A program made the translations under genes and the position numbers. From contig JAHDQO010000012.1 in NCBI GenBank assembly GCA_018433765.1, positions 62,001-126,000 on the forward strand: DNA of 64,000 nucleotides. Direction: 5' to 3'. Position 1 is the stretch's first letter. Each line of letters begins with the position of its first letter. This document shows, in pieces, positions 41,238-50,349 of this stretch. This stretch comes from Tissierellales bacterium (GTDB lineage Bacteria > Bacillota > Clostridia > Tissierellales > Sedimentibacteraceae). Under the pieces are notes generated by a model. The model saw only the letters and a list, made by a program, of their open reading frames with translations. It was not told the DNA's origin and did no database searches.

Positions 41238-42122
41238 ATGGAAGAACATGTAGAAAAATATGAAAAATTAATTAGAAAATTTACTACATGGGCAGAAGAC
41301 ATAAAAGACATAAGAGGGGCTATAGTGGTAGGTTCTAGAGCTAGGAAAGAAACACCAGCAGATAAATGGTCAGACCTTGATTTGGTTATTTTTACAACTA
41401 ATCCTGACTATTATTTAAATAATACTAAATGGATTGAAAAAATAGAGGATTATTGGATTACTTTTATTGAAAATACTGCCGTTGGAGGTAGTAAAGAACG
41501 TCGTGTTTTATTTAAAGAAGGGTTAGATGTTGATTTCTCAATATTTACTGTGCAGATATTAAAAGAGATGATAGAAAATTATGAAATTCAGGCTGTATTA
41601 AACAGAGGTATAAGAGTTCTTATTGATAAAGATAATTTGTTTAATAATATATCTAATTCATTAGCTGATTTTGAGTTAAAATCTTCTAATATTCCATCCA
41701 TCAAAGAATTCGATAATCTTATTAATGATTTTTGGTATCATGCTGTATGGAGCAGCAAGAAATTATTACGAGGTGAGCTTTGGACAGCAAAATCATGTGT
41801 AGATGGGTATATGAAATATAAACTCATTAAATTAATTGAATGGCATGCTGTAATAAAAAAAGGTGAAGATTATGATACTTGGCATTCTGGAAGATATTTT
41901 GACGAATGGGCAGATGATAAAGTTAAAGAAGACATAATAAAATGTTTTGCACATTATAATAAAGAAGATATTAAACAAGCTTTGAATAATACAATGAGTT
42001 TGTTTAGGTGGATAGCCCTAGAAGTTTCTAGTGAATTAAATTACAAATATCCAGTGTCAGCAGACAACAAAGCTACTCAATGGATAGAAGAAAATTTAAT
42101 ACAAAATTGGGATGTGAAATAA
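41238..42122 (+). CDS. AadE/AadK-like aminoglycoside 6-adenylyltransferase family protein
   Basis: The 294-residue nucleotidyltransferase has the active-site pattern GSRARKETPADKWSDLDLVIF, with GS and the DLD metal ligands, and the family's C-terminal helical half (LIEWHAVIKKG, DTWHSGRYFDEWAD). Known members transfer AMP to streptomycin; distant chromosomal members may have other substrates. Resistance cannot be assumed. It follows DUF4184 closely and is one base from the next methyltransferase gene, so the three probably form one unit. Confidence 0.82.
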   Translation: MEEHVEKYEKLIRKFTTWAEDIKDIRGAIVVGSRARKETPADKWSDLDLVIFTTNPDYYLNNTKWIEKIEDYWITFIENTAVGGSKERRVLFKEGLDVDFSIFTVQILKEMIENYEIQAVLNRGIRVLIDKDNLFNNISNSLADFELKSSNIPSIKEFDNLINDFWYHAVWSSKKLLRGELWTAKSCVDGYMKYKLIKLIEWHAVIKKGEDYDTWHSGRYFDEWADDKVKEDIIKCFAHYNKEDIKQALNNTMSLFRWIALEVSSELNYKYPVSADNKATQWIEENLIQNWDVK

Positions 42123-42123
42123 A

Positions 42124-42930
42124 ATGGATGATGTAAAAAGATATTATGATGAAAATGCAGAAAGAGAATGGAATAGACTAAATAATCCTTATTCTAAAAT
42201 TGAGTTTAATAGTACAATTTATTTAATAGAAAAATATTTTCCAAAAACAGGACATGTTTTAGATGTTGGCTCTGGACCCGGAAGATATTCATTAGAACTT
42301 TTAAAGAAGGGATATAAAGTTTCATTATTGGATATTTCTAAAAATGAATTAACAATTGCTAAAAGAAAAATACAAGATCAGGGTTATACAGCAGAAAGCT
42401 ATCATTGTAAAAGTGCATTGGAGTTAGAATGTTTTGAAGATGAAAGTTTTGATAGCGTTTTAATAATGGGGCCACTATATCATTTGCATTCAGAAGAAGA
42501 TAGAAATAAAGTACTAACAGAATCAAAGAGAATACTAAAAGAAGGTGGAACTGCAATAATATCGTATATTAATACATGGGGAACTTTAAAGGCAAGCGTT
42601 AGAGAATTTCCAGATAGCTTTGAAGAAATAGATCATTTTGATAAGTATATAAAAGGAGATTATTTGAAGTTTTCAAGTGAAGAAAGTTTTACAGATGTAT
42701 TCTTTACGACTCCTAAAATAGCATTACAGGAAGTAAAGAAAGCAGGATTTAATTTAATATCTTATGCTGGAGCTGAGAGTTTTTTATCAGGTTTAAACAT
42801 ACAAATTGTAAATTTATATACATATATGCCTAAAATATATGAAAATTATTTAGAAAAAGCATCAGAGTATTGTGAACTTCCGCAATATAGAGATGCTACA
42901 GAACATTTACATATAATTGTTAAAAAGTAA
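42124..42930 (+). CDS. class I SAM-dependent methyltransferase
   Basis: This 268-residue protein has the SAM-binding loop VLDVGSGPGRYSLELL (about 41-56), the acidic SLLDIS strand end, and ESFDSVLIMGPLYHL, a post-I/motif II region typical of Methyltransf_11/25 proteins. The substrate is unknown; ubiE-like small-molecule methylation is the general expectation. It is one base from the AadE-like gene, which hints that both act on the same compound. Confidence 0.85.
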   Translation: MDDVKRYYDENAEREWNRLNNPYSKIEFNSTIYLIEKYFPKTGHVLDVGSGPGRYSLELLKKGYKVSLLDISKNELTIAKRKIQDQGYTAESYHCKSALELECFEDESFDSVLIMGPLYHLHSEEDRNKVLTESKRILKEGGTAIISYINTWGTLKASVREFPDSFEEIDHFDKYIKGDYLKFSSEESFTDVFFTTPKIALQEVKKAGFNLISYAGAESFLSGLNIQIVNLYTYMPKIYENYLEKASEYCELPQYRDATEHLHIIVKK

Positions 42931-42962
42931 TACTAATTTATAAAATCAAAGGAGTATAAATT

Positions 42963-43811
42963 ATGAAAGTAACAGTTTTAGTAGATAATAAAGCAAGACA
43001 TAGTTTTTATGCAGAAGATGGTTTTAGCCTTTATATAGAACATGAAGGCAAGAAAATACTTTTGGATACAGGAATGACAGATTTATTTTTAAAAAACGCA
43101 GAAAAAATGAATATTGATCTAAAAGATATTGATTATATAGTACTTTCTCATGGGCATGATGATCATGTTGGAGGATTAAATCATCTAGTAAAATATTTTA
43201 AAAATCTAGAAAATAGAAACATAGAATATAAAAAGCCTTGTATAATTTGCCATCCTTTAGCATTTAATAAAAAGTATAAAAAAATTGAAAATAAAGAAGG
43301 TATGAAATATAAAAATAATGGAATGAGAAATGAAGAAGAAATACGAGAGTTTTTTGATGTAAATGTTTCTCAAGAATCCTTCGAAATATACAACAATTTC
43401 TTTTATCTTGGTGAAATAGAAAGAAATAATGATTTTGAAAATAAGAAATCATTAGGATTTACAGAAATAGAAGGCAAAGAAATAAGTGACTTTATATATG
43501 ATGATACTGCATTAGTATATAAAACAAATGAGGGAATAGTTATTTTGACAGGATGTTCACATTCAGGTATATGTAATATTATTGAACAAGCAAAAAGAAT
43601 CTGTAATTGTGAGAAAATAATTTATGCTTTAGGTGGATTTCATTTAAGAAATCCTGAAAAAGAGGTAATGGATAAAACATGTGATTATATAAAAAATCAA
43701 GACATATCCGCATTAGGAATATGTCATTGTACTGATTTATTATCTGCAGCTGAACTCTCAAGAGTAAGTAAAATAGAAGAAATACACGTAGGTTCATATT
43801 TTGAATTTTAG
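42963..43811 (+). CDS. metallo-beta-lactamase-fold hydrolase
   Basis: The 282-residue protein has the metal motif LSHGHDDHVGG (HxHxDH type, about 59-69), FILDTG-like ILLDTGMTD before it, a late GCSHSGICNI and HLRNPEKE with further ligands. It belongs to the MBL group related to 7,8-dihydropterin-6-yl-methyl-4-(beta-D-ribofuranosyl)aminobenzene 5'-phosphate synthase-like proteins (COG1237). The function is not known; a beta-lactamase role is not implied. AAAGGAG precedes the ATG; it converges with sdaAA. Confidence 0.85.
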   Translation: MKVTVLVDNKARHSFYAEDGFSLYIEHEGKKILLDTGMTDLFLKNAEKMNIDLKDIDYIVLSHGHDDHVGGLNHLVKYFKNLENRNIEYKKPCIICHPLAFNKKYKKIENKEGMKYKNNGMRNEEEIREFFDVNVSQESFEIYNNFFYLGEIERNNDFENKKSLGFTEIEGKEISDFIYDDTALVYKTNEGIVILTGCSHSGICNIIEQAKRICNCEKIIYALGGFHLRNPEKEVMDKTCDYIKNQDISALGICHCTDLLSAAELSRVSKIEEIHVGSYFEF

Positions 43812-43815
43812 AGAA

Positions 43816-44685
43816 TTAATTTTTAATAGATGCAGCTAATTTTTTTCCTGTTTCAGAAACTGCTATACCGCCTTTAGCAGTTTCTTTTAAATTCGGATGC
43901 ATTGCCTTACCTACATTATACATAGTTTCAACAGCTTCATCAAAAGTTATAATGCTTTTTATTCCTGCTAATGCAAGGTCTGCTGAAGTCATAGCATTTA
44001 CAGTTCCAGACGAATTTCTTTTAGAACATGGTGCTTCTACAAGACCTGCTATTGGATCGCATATAAGACCCATAATATTTTTTAAAGCTATCGATGCAGC
44101 ATGTAAACTCATTTCAGGAGTACCACCTGCCATTTCAACTATACCTGCTGCTGCCATTGACGCAGCAGAACCGCATTCTGCTTGACAACCTCCTTCGGCT
44201 CCAGAAACTGTAGCGTTTATTGTAATTATTTTCCCAATACCAGAAGCTGTAAGCAGTCCTTTAATAATTTGATCTTTTGTACAATTTAAAACTTCACTAG
44301 CTGTAATTAAAGAAGCAGGTATTATTCCACTCGATCCAGCCGTTGGAGCAGCACAAATTTTACCCATAGCAGCATTATATTGCGAACATGATAAGGCACG
44401 CATCATAGCTCTATTCATAGTTTCACCGCAAACAGTTTTTTTATTTTTTATATAAGAGTTGATTTTTTTAGCTTCACCACCAATTATACCTCCTAATGTT
44501 GGTATATCATTTTCAACACAATATGAAGTTGAATTTTTCATTATATCAAATATTTCTTCAAGTCTAGATAAAATAGTATCCCTTGTTGTTTCAGTATTTT
44601 TTATTTCATCAAGCAGAACTATTTCAGATATAGGTAAAGACAGTTCATTACATTGTTTTAACAATTCTTTTCCTGTATAATACAT
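43816..44685 (-). CDS. sdaAA: L-serine dehydratase, iron-sulfur-dependent, alpha subunit
   Basis: This 289-residue subunit deaminates L-serine to pyruvate with an oxygen-sensitive [4Fe-4S] cluster. Conserved: GETMNRAMMRALSCSQYNAAMGKICAAPTAGSSGIIP, broken here into its parts CSQYNAAMGKIC and APTAGSSGI, then SGAEGGCQAECGSAASMAAA and GLICDPIAGLVEAPCSKRN; these cysteines bind the cluster. The two-gene form is usual in Clostridia. The ATG at 44685 is nine bases after AAAGGA; the upstream in-frame codons (44739, 44694) fall in repeat DNA or the ribosome site. Confidence 0.94.
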   Translation of the reverse strand: MYYTGKELLKQCNELSLPISEIVLLDEIKNTETTRDTILSRLEEIFDIMKNSTSYCVENDIPTLGGIIGGEAKKINSYIKNKKTVCGETMNRAMMRALSCSQYNAAMGKICAAPTAGSSGIIPASLITASEVLNCTKDQIIKGLLTASGIGKIITINATVSGAEGGCQAECGSAASMAAAGIVEMAGGTPEMSLHAASIALKNIMGLICDPIAGLVEAPCSKRNSSGTVNAMTSADLALAGIKSIITFDEAVETMYNVGKAMHPNLKETAKGGIAVSETGKKLAASIKN

Positions 44686-44702
44686 GCAAGTCATTCCTTT
44701 CA

Positions 44703-44905
44703 ATTTTGCTATTAACCACGGAAGCACACGGAAAAACACTGAAAAGTGCTTCGCACTTATGTAATTGATAGTTGATAGTTAATTTATTGCTTAATGCAGT
44801 AAAGTTACCATTAATTCTACATTCTCAATTCTCTATTCTCAATTCATAATGTTTTACATATGTAAAACTTCAATTAACTATCAATTGTCAATTATCAACT
44901 ATCAA
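44703..44905. repeat. intergenic mosaic palindromic repeat between sdaAB and sdaAA
   Basis: It contains 'accacggaagcacacgg', 'agtgcttcgcactt', 'attgatagttgatagttaat', 'attctcaattctctattctc', the core hairpin GTTTTACatatGTAAAAC (44851-44868) and the inverted 'aactatcaattgtcaatt' module. The last module runs into the 3' end of sdaAB. Confidence 0.8.
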
Positions 44906-45588
44906 TTATTCACATTGCTTACTGGTTCAATTTTTATTATTTTTTCTATAACTTCTAGTTGTTTTATTTTTTCTAAAATATCAGGCGATATATAATCATC
45001 TGATTCTATAATCATAGAGGCTTCGTTTCCTCTTGATTTTCTCTTTACTTTCATTGTTGCTATATTTATATTATTATTTGAAAATATAGCTGTAACATTA
45101 CTTATAACTCCTTTTTTATCTTTATATTTTGCTATTATAGTATAATATTTACCTGTTATTTGCATATCAAATCCATTAACATTAGTAATAATTACAGCAC
45201 CTCCACCTATAGATGAACCAGTTACATATGTTATATTTTCATTAGAAGAAGTTATTTCAAATTTGACAGTATTAGGATGAATTGCTCCTAAATCTTTTTT
45301 TATAAAATCTATATCAATACCTTTATTTTTTGCAATTACAAGAGAATATCTAAGATTCTCATCATGAGGTTCCATACCTAAGATACCTGCTACTAAGGCT
45401 CTATTAGTTCCGTGGCCTTTGTATGTTTCTGAAAATGAACCATGTAAATAAAATTTTACTGATTTTATATCTTTATTTGCTATATATCGTGCTATTTTAC
45501 CAAGACGTGCTGCGCCAGCAGTATGAGAACTTGATGGACCTATCATTACAGGACCTAATACATCAAATATACTATTTATTTTTTCCAT
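44902..45588 (-). CDS. sdaAB: L-serine dehydratase, iron-sulfur-dependent, beta subunit
   Basis: This 228-residue subunit has the N-terminal signature VLGPVMIGPSSSHTAGAARLG, then a C-terminal ACT domain (about 150-220; YTIIAKYKDKKGVISNVTAI), which usually binds a regulatory amino acid. It pairs with SdaAA encoded downstream. ATG at 45588 follows GAGAGGTG; upstream in-frame codon 45630 has no ribosome site. The final codons overlap repeat-derived DNA, so the C-terminus may have been remodelled slightly by the insertion. Confidence 0.93.
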   Translation of the reverse strand: MEKINSIFDVLGPVMIGPSSSHTAGAARLGKIARYIANKDIKSVKFYLHGSFSETYKGHGTNRALVAGILGMEPHDENLRYSLVIAKNKGIDIDFIKKDLGAIHPNTVKFEITSSNENITYVTGSSIGGGAVIITNVNGFDMQITGKYYTIIAKYKDKKGVISNVTAIFSNNNINIATMKVKRKSRGNEASMIIESDDYISPDILEKIKQLEVIEKIIKIEPVSNVNN

Positions 45589-45664
45589 TATACACCTCTC
45601 GTAGAATATATCTTGAAATTTAATATACAATAATAATATTAGCTTGTAAAGATGAAATTATAAA

Positions 45665-45720
45665 TAAAAAAGGCTAATAAATATGTACTACACAAAAATA
45701 ATACATACTTATTATGCCTA
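45665..45720 (-). terminator. terminator of spoIID
   Basis: On the minus strand, AGGCATAATAAGTATGTATT pairs imperfectly with the complementary arm ending TTTATTAGCCT and is followed by TTTTTTATTT. Confidence 0.7.
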
Positions 45721-45755
45721 AAAATACTTGTATCAATAAATGATTAGATCAAAAA

Positions 45756-46736
45756 TTATTCACTTATATCCTTAATTTCTATTCCAGTATAATAATGTTT
45801 CAATATCTCAATATAATTACTACCATTTTCAGCCATGCCATTAGCTCCCCATTGACTCATGCCTATACCATGACCGTATCCAGTAGTCAATATTTCAATT
45901 TCATTTCCAGATTGAACAAATTTAAAATTTGTAGAGTTAAGGTTGAAAAGTGTTCTTATATCTCTTCCTGAAACTACTATAGAGTCAATTTTTACAGTTT
46001 TCACTTTACCCCCTTCGCTTATGTCGTTTAGTATTATTTTATCTTTAAGATTATTTGCTGTAAGATTTAATTTTCCATAAGCATTATTTAATTTTGTTAT
46101 AAAATCATCAATTGAAATGTTTACTGAACCATGTAACTTTGGAGCTTCTAGTTCATAAGGGCTGTCAACACTTCTCAAATAAGGTACAGCACTTTGAAAA
46201 ACGTCTTCAGAATTTTCAGTTTTACCACCACTTGTAGAATGAAATAGAGGTTCTATTATTTTATCATCATAGACTAGAACTTCACCTTTTGTAGAATTTA
46301 CTGATTCTTCGATTTTATCCCAATATTTTTCAAACCAATCATTTGGATGTATAGATTTTAATGTTTCTTGTGAGTGCCATACTTGGCAGTGAATTCCTGT
46401 ACATATTGCAGCTTGTGGATGGTCAGGATGTCCGCTTTCATATTTTTTCAAATGATGAAGTAAATAAGTACGAGCTGTAACAGCCTGTGCTTTTAATGCT
46501 TCTATTTCAAATTCAGCGGGCATTTCTGCAGCTATAACTCCCTTTAGATACTCTTCCATTTCAATAGAGAAGTTTTCCTTTTTATTGACGTCATAGACAG
46601 TTATTGGATAAGTCTCTTCATTTAACTTGGGTTCAGATTTTTTAACATTATTTTTTTCAATGATATTTAAAGATAATGTTGGTATGAATAGCATTATTAC
46701 AAATATTAACAGAGCAAAAACTAGTATTTTTTTCAT
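45756..46736 (-). CDS. spoIID: stage II sporulation protein D (SpoIID lytic transglycosylase)
   Basis: The 326-residue protein has an N-terminal membrane anchor (about 3-22), then the SpoIID domain: MEEYLKGVIAAEMPAEFEIEALKAQA with the catalytic Glu, VTARTYLLHH, CTGIHCQVW, STSGGKTENSEDVF and the C-terminal TGYGHGIGMSQWGANGMA. It cleaves peptidoglycan during engulfment of the forespore. It is divergent from the spoIIQ-like gene, the arrangement common in Clostridia. AGGAGG precedes its ATG. Confidence 0.95.
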   Translation of the reverse strand: MKKILVFALLIFVIMLFIPTLSLNIIEKNNVKKSEPKLNEETYPITVYDVNKKENFSIEMEEYLKGVIAAEMPAEFEIEALKAQAVTARTYLLHHLKKYESGHPDHPQAAICTGIHCQVWHSQETLKSIHPNDWFEKYWDKIEESVNSTKGEVLVYDDKIIEPLFHSTSGGKTENSEDVFQSAVPYLRSVDSPYELEAPKLHGSVNISIDDFITKLNNAYGKLNLTANNLKDKIILNDISEGGKVKTVKIDSIVVSGRDIRTLFNLNSTNFKFVQSGNEIEILTTGYGHGIGMSQWGANGMAENGSNYIEILKHYYTGIEIKDISE

Positions 46737-46956
46737 TAATTCCTCCTAAATGCAAGTAATTTTAGTTATTTTTTCATAAACGGTTAAAATATCTATCTCT
46801 ATAGAATATGAAAAATTAAAATAAATAGAACTAATAGGTATTAAATTAGAAAAATTGGTAACAATACTATAAATAAGTTAATTTTGTATATAAAGTAGAA
46901 CTAAAAAATTCAGTAATACTAATGTCTGAAGTCAATTAATTTAAGGAGGTATTTAA

Positions 46957-47667
46957 TTGAAGAATAATTTTAAAAATTTAATGTCAAAATTAAAAAAAAC
47001 TTTATCAAAGTTGAAAAATAAAGATACAAGCTTTTTTATTCTTGTGTTATGTGTTTGTATTATATCTACTTCAATAATTTGGACATATTCTAAAAAAGAC
47101 AATAATGTTCCTGAACCAATATCATTAGATGAAGAAGAAGATACTGATGATAGTTTGAATGCTACTTCACTCATGAACGATTATATTAATAAAATAAAAG
47201 ATGAATATGATCAAAGTGTAAAAAAGGAAATAGAAAACTCAGGTCCTGATTTATATTCTATAGCAGCACCTTTAGCTGGAACAATAATTAAGGAGTACAG
47301 TACTGATAAACTTGTATATTTTCAAACAATAGAAGAATGGAGAGTACATACAGGCATTGATATTTCTCCTAAAGATTCTTTAAAAGTTTATTCAGCATAT
47401 AAAGGCAAAGTAGAAAAAATAAATTGTGATACTTTAATGGGTGTTGAAGTAATAGTAAACCATGGTGGAGGAATAAAAACTCTATATAGTTGTTTATCTA
47501 TATGTAAAGTAAAAGAAGGTGATGTAGTTGAGCAGGGTGACCAAATAGGAACTATTGGACAGTGTGAAGGCATTGAAATGTCTGATGGTCCACACTTACA
47601 TTTTGAAATAAGTATTGATGGAAAAACTGTAAATCCACTAGATTATTTTCCAAATGAGGAAAATTAG
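46957..47667 (+). CDS. spoIIQ: SpoIIQ-like LytM/M23 peptidase
   Basis: The 236-residue protein has a transmembrane helix at about 25-45, a short coil (about 60-90) and a C-terminal LytM domain. The metal-site residues are present: RVHTGIDIS (H-x3-D) and the GPHLHFEI motif (HxH), so it should bind zinc, as in clostridial SpoIIQ and unlike the degenerate Bacillus protein. In the forespore membrane SpoIIQ joins SpoIIIAH across the gap. The start is TTG at 46957 after AAGGAGG. Position between spoIID and spoIIID supports the assignment. Confidence 0.9.
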   Translation: MKNNFKNLMSKLKKTLSKLKNKDTSFFILVLCVCIISTSIIWTYSKKDNNVPEPISLDEEEDTDDSLNATSLMNDYINKIKDEYDQSVKKEIENSGPDLYSIAAPLAGTIIKEYSTDKLVYFQTIEEWRVHTGIDISPKDSLKVYSAYKGKVEKINCDTLMGVEVIVNHGGGIKTLYSCLSICKVKEGDVVEQGDQIGTIGQCEGIEMSDGPHLHFEISIDGKTVNPLDYFPNEEN

Positions 47668-47747
47668 GATAGAAATATGTTCTATAACAATTTGAAAAAG
47701 CATAAATATGTAAATAAGATGGTTGTTTATACCAAAGGGGGTTAGAA

Positions 47748-48017
47748 ATGAAAGATTATATAGAACAAAGAGCATTAGAAATAGCAGATTATATAATAAA
47801 TAGCAAAGCAACGGTACGACAAACTGCAAGAAAATTTGGAGTCAGTAAAAGCACTGTGCACAAGGATGTAACTGAACGTCTTCCCAAAATAAACCCTCTT
47901 GTTGCAAATGAGGTTAAAAAAGTTCTACTAAAAAATAAGGCTGAAAGGCATATAAGAGGTGGGCGAGCAACTCAGCTTAAATATAAAGAGATGAGTAAAA
48001 AAGTAAGTAATATGTAA
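47748..48017 (+). CDS. spoIIID: sporulation transcription factor SpoIIID
   Basis: This 89-residue DNA-binding protein has the helix-turn-helix TVRQTARKFGVSKSTVHKDVTERL and the basic tail AERHIRGGRATQLKYK, both typical of SpoIIID. It acts in the mother cell with sigma-E and sigma-K. The ATG follows AAAGGGGG. The order spoIIQ-spoIIID-mbl is conserved among spore formers. Confidence 0.97.
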   Translation: MKDYIEQRALEIADYIINSKATVRQTARKFGVSKSTVHKDVTERLPKINPLVANEVKKVLLKNKAERHIRGGRATQLKYKEMSKKVSNM

Positions 48018-48055
48018 AATAAAGCCGCTTTTAAAAAGCGACTTTATTTTTTTTA
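48018..48055 (+). terminator. terminator of spoIIID
   Basis: AATAAAGCCGCTTTT pairs with AAAAGCGACTTTATT (one mismatch) and is followed by T-rich sequence. The rest of the 48056-48268 interval is AT-rich, and nothing else was recognised there. Confidence 0.85.
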
Positions 48056-48268
48056 TTGTGTCTTTAATCTTATTCTTATTTTTAAACTATAAATAATACA
48101 TCTGTAACAAAAATATCTTTGAAATTACACAGTTTTTTATGTATAATAAAAATATGTAAATTTTTATTTATGTTATATTGATTAAAGTAAAATTAATACA
48201 TTTATTAATAAAGTATAATAACAATAAATTAAAATAAATAATATTTGAGTAAAGCTGTAGTAGCTGTT

Positions 48269-48298
48269 TTAACAACTGATTTAAAAATCAGCTATAAT
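48269..48298 (+). promoter_or_regulatory. candidate mbl promoter with an operator-like palindrome in the spacer
   Basis: TTAACA (48269-48274) and TATAAT (48293-48298) are 18 bp apart, with the inverted repeat CTGATTTAAAAATCAG (48276-48291) filling the spacer. A protein bound there would block the promoter; alternatively it is chance in AT-rich DNA. Confidence 0.5.
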
Positions 48299-48322
48299 TA
48301 TATAAACATAGGAGGTTGTTTT

Positions 48323-49348
48323 ATGGGTTTAAGGTCAGATATCGGAATAGATTTAGGTACTGCGAGCGTATTAGTTTACATTAAAGGAAAAGGAATTGTT
48401 TTACAAGAGCCCTCTGTAGTAGCAATTGATAAAAGTTCTGATAGAATACTTGAAGTTGGAGAAGAAGCTAGAAAAATGTTAGGGAGGACTCCTGGTAATA
48501 TTACTGCGATTCGTCCATTAAGAGAAGGGGTAATTTCAGATTTTGATATTACTGAAAAAATGTTAAAATATTTTATAAAAAAATCTATAGGAAGTACAGT
48601 ATTTAAACCAAGAGTTATAGTGTGTGTTCCTAGTGGAGTTACAGAAGTAGAAAAAAGAGCGGTATTGGATGCAAGCAATCAAGCTGGAGCTAGAAAAACA
48701 TATTTAATTGAAGAACCTGTAGCAGCAGCTATAGGAGCTGGCTTAGATATTTCAAAACCTTCTGGACATATGGTTATTGATATGGGAGGAGGAACTACTG
48801 ATATAGCAGTTATCTCATTAGGAGGTATAGTAGTTAGTCGTTCTATAAAAGTTGCTGGTGACAAATTTGATGAAGCTATCGTACGTTACGTAAGAAAAAA
48901 ATATAATGTTATGATAGGAGTAAGAAGTGCAGAAGATTTAAAAATAAGTATTGGAGCAGCATTTCCTGTTGATGAGGATAAATTTATGGAGATAAGAGGA
49001 AGAAACTTAGTTACAGGACTGCCAAAAAATTTAACAATTTCTTCAACAGATATGCTTGAAGCATTGGAAGAAACAGTTACATCTGTAGCTGATGCTGTGC
49101 ATTCAGTACTTGAAAAAACACCTCCTGAACTTGCAGCAGATATTAGTGAAAAGGGAATAGTTATGACTGGAGGCGGATGTTTATTACATGGTATGGACAA
49201 GCTTATTGCTAAGAGAACAGGAGTTCCTGTTCATATTGCTGAAGAAGCAATATCTTGTGTAGCTAAGGGCACAGGTAAATCTTTAGAATGGATTGATTCA
49301 CTTGCTGATACACTTTTGACAGATGACAGCAAAAAAGCCTATAGATAG
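48323..49348 (+). CDS. mbl: MreB-like cell-shape protein Mbl
   Basis: The 341-residue actin homologue has IGIDLGTASVLVYIKGKGI (phosphate 1), EPVAAAIGAG (connect 1), VIDMGGGTTDIAVISLGG (phosphate 2) and VMTGGGCLLHG (adenosine). It forms membrane-associated filaments that guide wall synthesis. Its place after spoIIID is typical for Mbl. ATG at 48323 is eight bases after AGGAGG; an in-frame codon at 48245 lies upstream of the promoter and is not used. Confidence 0.94.
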   Translation: MGLRSDIGIDLGTASVLVYIKGKGIVLQEPSVVAIDKSSDRILEVGEEARKMLGRTPGNITAIRPLREGVISDFDITEKMLKYFIKKSIGSTVFKPRVIVCVPSGVTEVEKRAVLDASNQAGARKTYLIEEPVAAAIGAGLDISKPSGHMVIDMGGGTTDIAVISLGGIVVSRSIKVAGDKFDEAIVRYVRKKYNVMIGVRSAEDLKISIGAAFPVDEDKFMEIRGRNLVTGLPKNLTISSTDMLEALEETVTSVADAVHSVLEKTPPELAADISEKGIVMTGGGCLLHGMDKLIAKRTGVPVHIAEEAISCVAKGTGKSLEWIDSLADTLLTDDSKKAYR

Positions 49349-49412
49349 CTAAAATGTAAGATTATACAAGTTAAACCATCTTAATATATAAACATATTGG
49401 AGCTGATATATC

Positions 49413-50282
49413 ATGAAAATAAAGAAAGCTATAATACCTGCAGCTGGGTTAGGCACAAGATTTTTGCCTGCAACAAAAGCTCAGCCTAAAGAAATGTTAC
49501 CTATAGTAGATAAACCTACTATTCAATATATAATAGAAGAAGCAATAGCATCTGGCATTGAAGATATTCTTATAATAACAGGTAGAAACAAAAGAGCTAT
49601 TGAAGACCATTTTGATAAATCATTTGAACTTGAAATGACACTTGAAAAAAAGGGTAAAGATGATTTACTGCAAATAGTAAGAAAAGTTTCAAACATGGTA
49701 AATATACATTATATTAGGCAAAAAGAACCTAGAGGATTGGGACATGCAATTCATTGTGCAAAAGCATTTATAAAAGATGAACCTTTTGCAGTTTTGTTAG
49801 GAGATGATGTAGTTGATGCAAAACAACCTTGTTTAAAGCAGTTAATTGATGCTTATGACATACATAATGGGACTATTCTTGGTGTACAAGAAGTCTCGTG
49901 GGATGATGTTGACAAATATGGTATAGTTTCAGGAAATAAATTAAATGCAAATACTTATAGTGTTGTTGATTTAATTGAGAAACCTGAAAAAGAAGTTGCT
50001 CCGACAAATATTGCAATTTTAGGGAGATATATTATTTCTCCAGAGATATTTAATATACTTGAAAAAACAGAACCAGGTGCTGGAGGCGAAATTCAATTAA
50101 CTGATGCTTTAAAAGTCTTAGCTAGTAAAGAAAATATGTATGCTTATATTTTTGAAGGTAAAAGGTATGATGTTGGAAACAAATTAGGCTTTCTTAAAGC
50201 TACAGTTGAATTTGCTTTAAAACGAGAAGATTTAAAAGAGGAATTTGGAGACTATCTTAAAAATATATTAAATAAAAAATAA
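49413..50282 (+). CDS. galU: UTP--glucose-1-phosphate uridylyltransferase
   Basis: The 289-residue enzyme has KKAIIPAAGLGTRFLPATKA and QPKEMLPIVDKPTIQYIIEEA (nucleotide site), EPRGLGHAI, AVLLGDDVVD and AGGEIQLTDAL. It makes UDP-glucose for glycolipids and wall glycans. It lies 13 bases before the region encoding phosphoglucomutase, which supplies its substrate glucose-1-phosphate, so the pair forms one pathway unit. The start follows TTGGAG. Confidence 0.96.
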   Translation: MKIKKAIIPAAGLGTRFLPATKAQPKEMLPIVDKPTIQYIIEEAIASGIEDILIITGRNKRAIEDHFDKSFELEMTLEKKGKDDLLQIVRKVSNMVNIHYIRQKEPRGLGHAIHCAKAFIKDEPFAVLLGDDVVDAKQPCLKQLIDAYDIHNGTILGVQEVSWDDVDKYGIVSGNKLNANTYSVVDLIEKPEKEVAPTNIAILGRYIISPEIFNILEKTEPGAGGEIQLTDALKVLASKENMYAYIFEGKRYDVGNKLGFLKATVEFALKREDLKEEFGDYLKNILNKK

Positions 50283-50349
50283 AGTTATAGGAGGGGTGTT
50301 AGGATATAAGACGGAGCGATTATTACAAAAGAAAGGAAGATGGGGAAGC

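Noticed and set aside
41238-42122. Call as a confirmed streptomycin resistance gene
   Set aside because: Only family-level resemblance to AadE/AadK is visible; chromosomal relatives may have other substrates.
43579-43797. Minus-strand frame opposite the MBL-fold gene
   Set aside because: It has no ribosome site, and the plus-strand frame has clear metal-binding motifs.
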